The notes under the pieces are model-generated. The model searched no databases. It saw nothing but the letters and a program-made list of their open reading frames with translations, and was not told the DNA's origin. Below are positions 62,580 to 64,000 of a stretch of 64,000 nt of DNA, piece after piece. The stretch is from HTCC2207 sp002685195 (GTDB taxonomy: Bacteria > Pseudomonadota > Gammaproteobacteria > Pseudomonadales > Porticoccaceae), in the NCBI GenBank assembly GCA_051201675.1, contig CP179212.1, positions 248,001 through 312,000 on the forward strand, in the 5' to 3' direction. Numbering within the stretch: the first letter of the stretch is position 1; each line of letters opens with the position of its first letter. The position numbers were made by a program, and so were the translations under genes.

Positions 62580-63614
62580 ATGCTCAAAAGAATTCGTGGT
62601 ATGTTTTCCAGCGATTTATCGATCGATTTAGGTACAGCAAATACGCTTATTTACGTTCGTGAGAAAGGTATTGTTCTCAATGAACCTTCAGTTGTTGCAA
62701 TTCGACAACAAATGGGACAAAAGATTGTCGATGCTGTGGGCGTTGATGCTAAAAGAATGCTGGGCAGGACTCCTGGCGATATTACCGCGATCCGTCCACT
62801 CAAAGATGGGGTTATTGCTGATTTCCAAGTGACGGAAAAAATGCTTTTGCATTTCATTAAAAAAGTTCATGACACAAGTTTTTTCCCTCCAAGCCCAAGA
62901 GTACTCATCTGTGTTCCTTGTATGGCGACAGAAGTTGAGCGTAGAGCAATTAAAGAAGCTGCCTATCATGCTGGCGCCAGAGAAGTACATTTAATTGATG
63001 AGCCTATGGCTGCTGCTATAGGAGCTGGGCTACCAGTGGAAGAGGCGGTTGGCTCCATGGTAGTCGATGTCGGTGGAGGGACAACCGAAATTGCTATTCT
63101 TTCCCTTAGCGGAGTGGTTTATGCCGATTCAGTTCGTATAGGCGGCGATAGGTTTGATGAGGCTATCGTTAATTTTGTACGGCGAGAATATGGTAGTGTC
63201 ATTGGGGATACTACCGCTGAGCGAATTAAGATGGAAATTGGCGGTGCCTATTTAGCAAAAGAGGTTCGTGAAATTGAAGTAAGAGGACGCAACCTTGCAG
63301 AAGGTATTCCAAAACGTTTTTCATTGACTAGTGATGAGATTCTCGGTGCGCTTCAGGAACCTTTGGTGGGAATTGTTCAGGCGGTCAAGCGTGTTCTGGA
63401 ACAGTCACCGCCGGAGTTGGCCTCTGACATTGCTGAAGCTGGAATCGTACTAACAGGCGGTGGCGCGCTACTCAAAGACCTTGATAAGCTTCTTGCCCAC
63501 GAAACAGGATTACCTGTCATTGTTGCAGAAGAGCCGTTAACTTGCGTCGCCCGCGGTGGTGGTGAATTTCTCGACATGATGGACAACCGCAAGCTCAACA
63601 AGCTAGCTTTTTAG
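62580..63614 (+). CDS. mreB: Rod-shape protein MreB
   Basis: Actin-like protein of 344 residues that positions wall synthesis in rods. 'SIDLGTANTLIYV' (phosphate 1), 'VDVGGGTTEIAILSL' (phosphate 2) and 'VLTGGGALLKDLDKLL' (adenosine) are the actin motifs; length is standard. ATG 62580 is chosen over an in-frame TTG two codons earlier because AGGAAG is about nine bases before the ATG. Followed by mreC. Confidence 0.97.
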   Translation: MLKRIRGMFSSDLSIDLGTANTLIYVREKGIVLNEPSVVAIRQQMGQKIVDAVGVDAKRMLGRTPGDITAIRPLKDGVIADFQVTEKMLLHFIKKVHDTSFFPPSPRVLICVPCMATEVERRAIKEAAYHAGAREVHLIDEPMAAAIGAGLPVEEAVGSMVVDVGGGTTEIAILSLSGVVYADSVRIGGDRFDEAIVNFVRREYGSVIGDTTAERIKMEIGGAYLAKEVREIEVRGRNLAEGIPKRFSLTSDEILGALQEPLVGIVQAVKRVLEQSPPELASDIAEAGIVLTGGGALLKDLDKLLAHETGLPVIVAEEPLTCVARGGGEFLDMMDNRKLNKLAF

Positions 63615-63658
63615 AGGGTTTGTCGGGTAGCTCAGAGTTCTATTACTACTGATTTATC

Positions 63659-63663
63659 GGGAG
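63659..63663 (+). promoter_or_regulatory. Shine-Dalgarno site deciding the mreC start
   Basis: GGGAG ends seven bases before ATT (63671). No ATG, GTG or TTG in the mreC frame lies between the upstream in-frame stop (about 63650) and the middle of the first membrane helix. Confidence 0.6.
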
Positions 63664-63670
63664 CACTATC

Positions 63671-64000
63671 ATTAGCAAAGTTTTCGCTAAACCATCTTCG
63701 ATCGTTCGTAGGATTCTTTTAATTGTTGCTTTGGCAACTGGAATGATGGGCATTCACAGCTATACCGATTGGCTGAAACCTATCGAAAGATTTTCAGATA
63801 AAGCGTTAGTTCCACTGCATTGGTTAGCTAATATTCCATCCCAATTGAACGCCTGGGGTGAGTTAATCTTATCTGATCGCTCTGATTTAGAGTCAGAAAA
63901 TACTCGCTTAAATCAAGAAAACTTAATTCATCGAGGACAATTGCAAAGGATGGCAGAGCTTGCGGCTGAAAATCTTCGCCTCCGTCTTTTGCTCAATGCC
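63671..64000 (+). CDS. mreC: Rod-shape protein MreC, N-terminal part (cut by window edge), apparent ATT start
   Basis: At least 110 residues, open to the edge. A basic start (KPSSIVRR), one membrane helix (about 15-30), 'DWLKPIERFSDKALVPLHWLA' (in part), then a coiled-coil segment rich in Leu, Asn and Glu ('SENTRLNQEN', 'AAENLRLRLLL') match MreC. It organises the elongasome with MreB and MreD. The likely start codon is ATT at 63671 (protein begins with formyl-Met then SKVFAKPS); the first canonical candidate, a TTG inside the membrane helix (about 63728), would remove conserved residues. Confidence 0.85.
   Translation, partial: MSKVFAKPSSIVRRILLIVALATGMMGIHSYTDWLKPIERFSDKALVPLHWLANIPSQLNAWGELILSDRSDLESENTRLNQENLIHRGQLQRMAELAAENLRLRLLLNA

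Noticed and set aside
63624..63634. GGGTAGCTCAG, which looks like a tRNA D-arm
   Set aside because: No acceptor stem, anticodon arm or T-arm with GGTTC surrounds it; it lies in the short mreB-mreC gap.

Overview
The window looks like a chromosomal segment of a marine gammaproteobacterium. The lptD/amgK-murU, leuS-lptE-holA, lnt-corC-ybeY-ybeZ-miaB and gatCAB/mreBC neighbourhoods, together with the protein sequences, point to the Pseudomonadales/Cellvibrionales side, perhaps a SAR92-like (Porticoccaceae) lineage. That placement rests on gene content and resemblance only; no tree or database search was run. Base composition looks even, and I see no prophage, IS element, integrase, CRISPR array, rRNA or tRNA. 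Almost every stretch is coding.

Layout. 1-1051 (-): start of lptD, carrying an apparent one-base frameshift. 1240-4924 (+): amgK-murU cell-wall recycling pair, a VanZ-like protein, a DUF2007 protein and an SLC13 carrier. 4934-9112 (-): leuS-lptE-holA. 9248-15117 (-): a chain from miaB through ybeZ, ybeY, corC and lnt to an exported peroxiredoxin. 15250-28321 (+): a DUF1820 gene, then a type II secretion cluster in the order gspE-F-G-H-I-J-K-L-M-C-D-A-B. 28318-31802 (-): aceK, then a lambda-P-like gene and a DnaT-like gene with three tandem DnaT domains. Divergent from these is radA, with a LexA-box-like palindrome between. 33464-39087 (+): a cobalamin riboswitch followed by btuB-cobO-btuC-btuD-btuF, a complete B12 uptake and adenosylation operon. 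39202-40651 (-): amtB behind a near-consensus sigma-54 promoter. 40939-41769 (+): an unrecognised membrane protein with a thrice-repeated [D/N]-x3-W-x7-E motif. 41771-43894 (-): thioesterase and ettA. 44180-45325 (+): three tiny related membrane proteins of unknown function, each with its own terminator, two sharing a promoter-like element. 45388-59045: housekeeping and metabolic genes (enoyl-reductase-like protein, GST, ABC exporter, yheS, bactofilin, SDR, azlCD, LCAD-like dehydrogenase, class II aldolase, PhnA-like protein, renalase-like flavoprotein, DUF2256, TauD-like dioxygenase). 59060-62267 (-): gatCAB. 62580-64000 (+): mreB and the start of mreC, which appears to use an ATT start codon.

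How it fits together. The region covers envelope construction (LptD/LptE, Lnt, MreB/C, AmgK/MurU, bactofilin), protein export (T2SS), translation (LeuS, GatCAB, MiaB, YbeY, EttA, YheS) and scavenging of scarce nutrients (B12, ammonium). The least explained items are the trio of small membrane proteins, the W/E-repeat membrane protein, and the phage-like helicase-loader pair facing radA across a LexA-like site.
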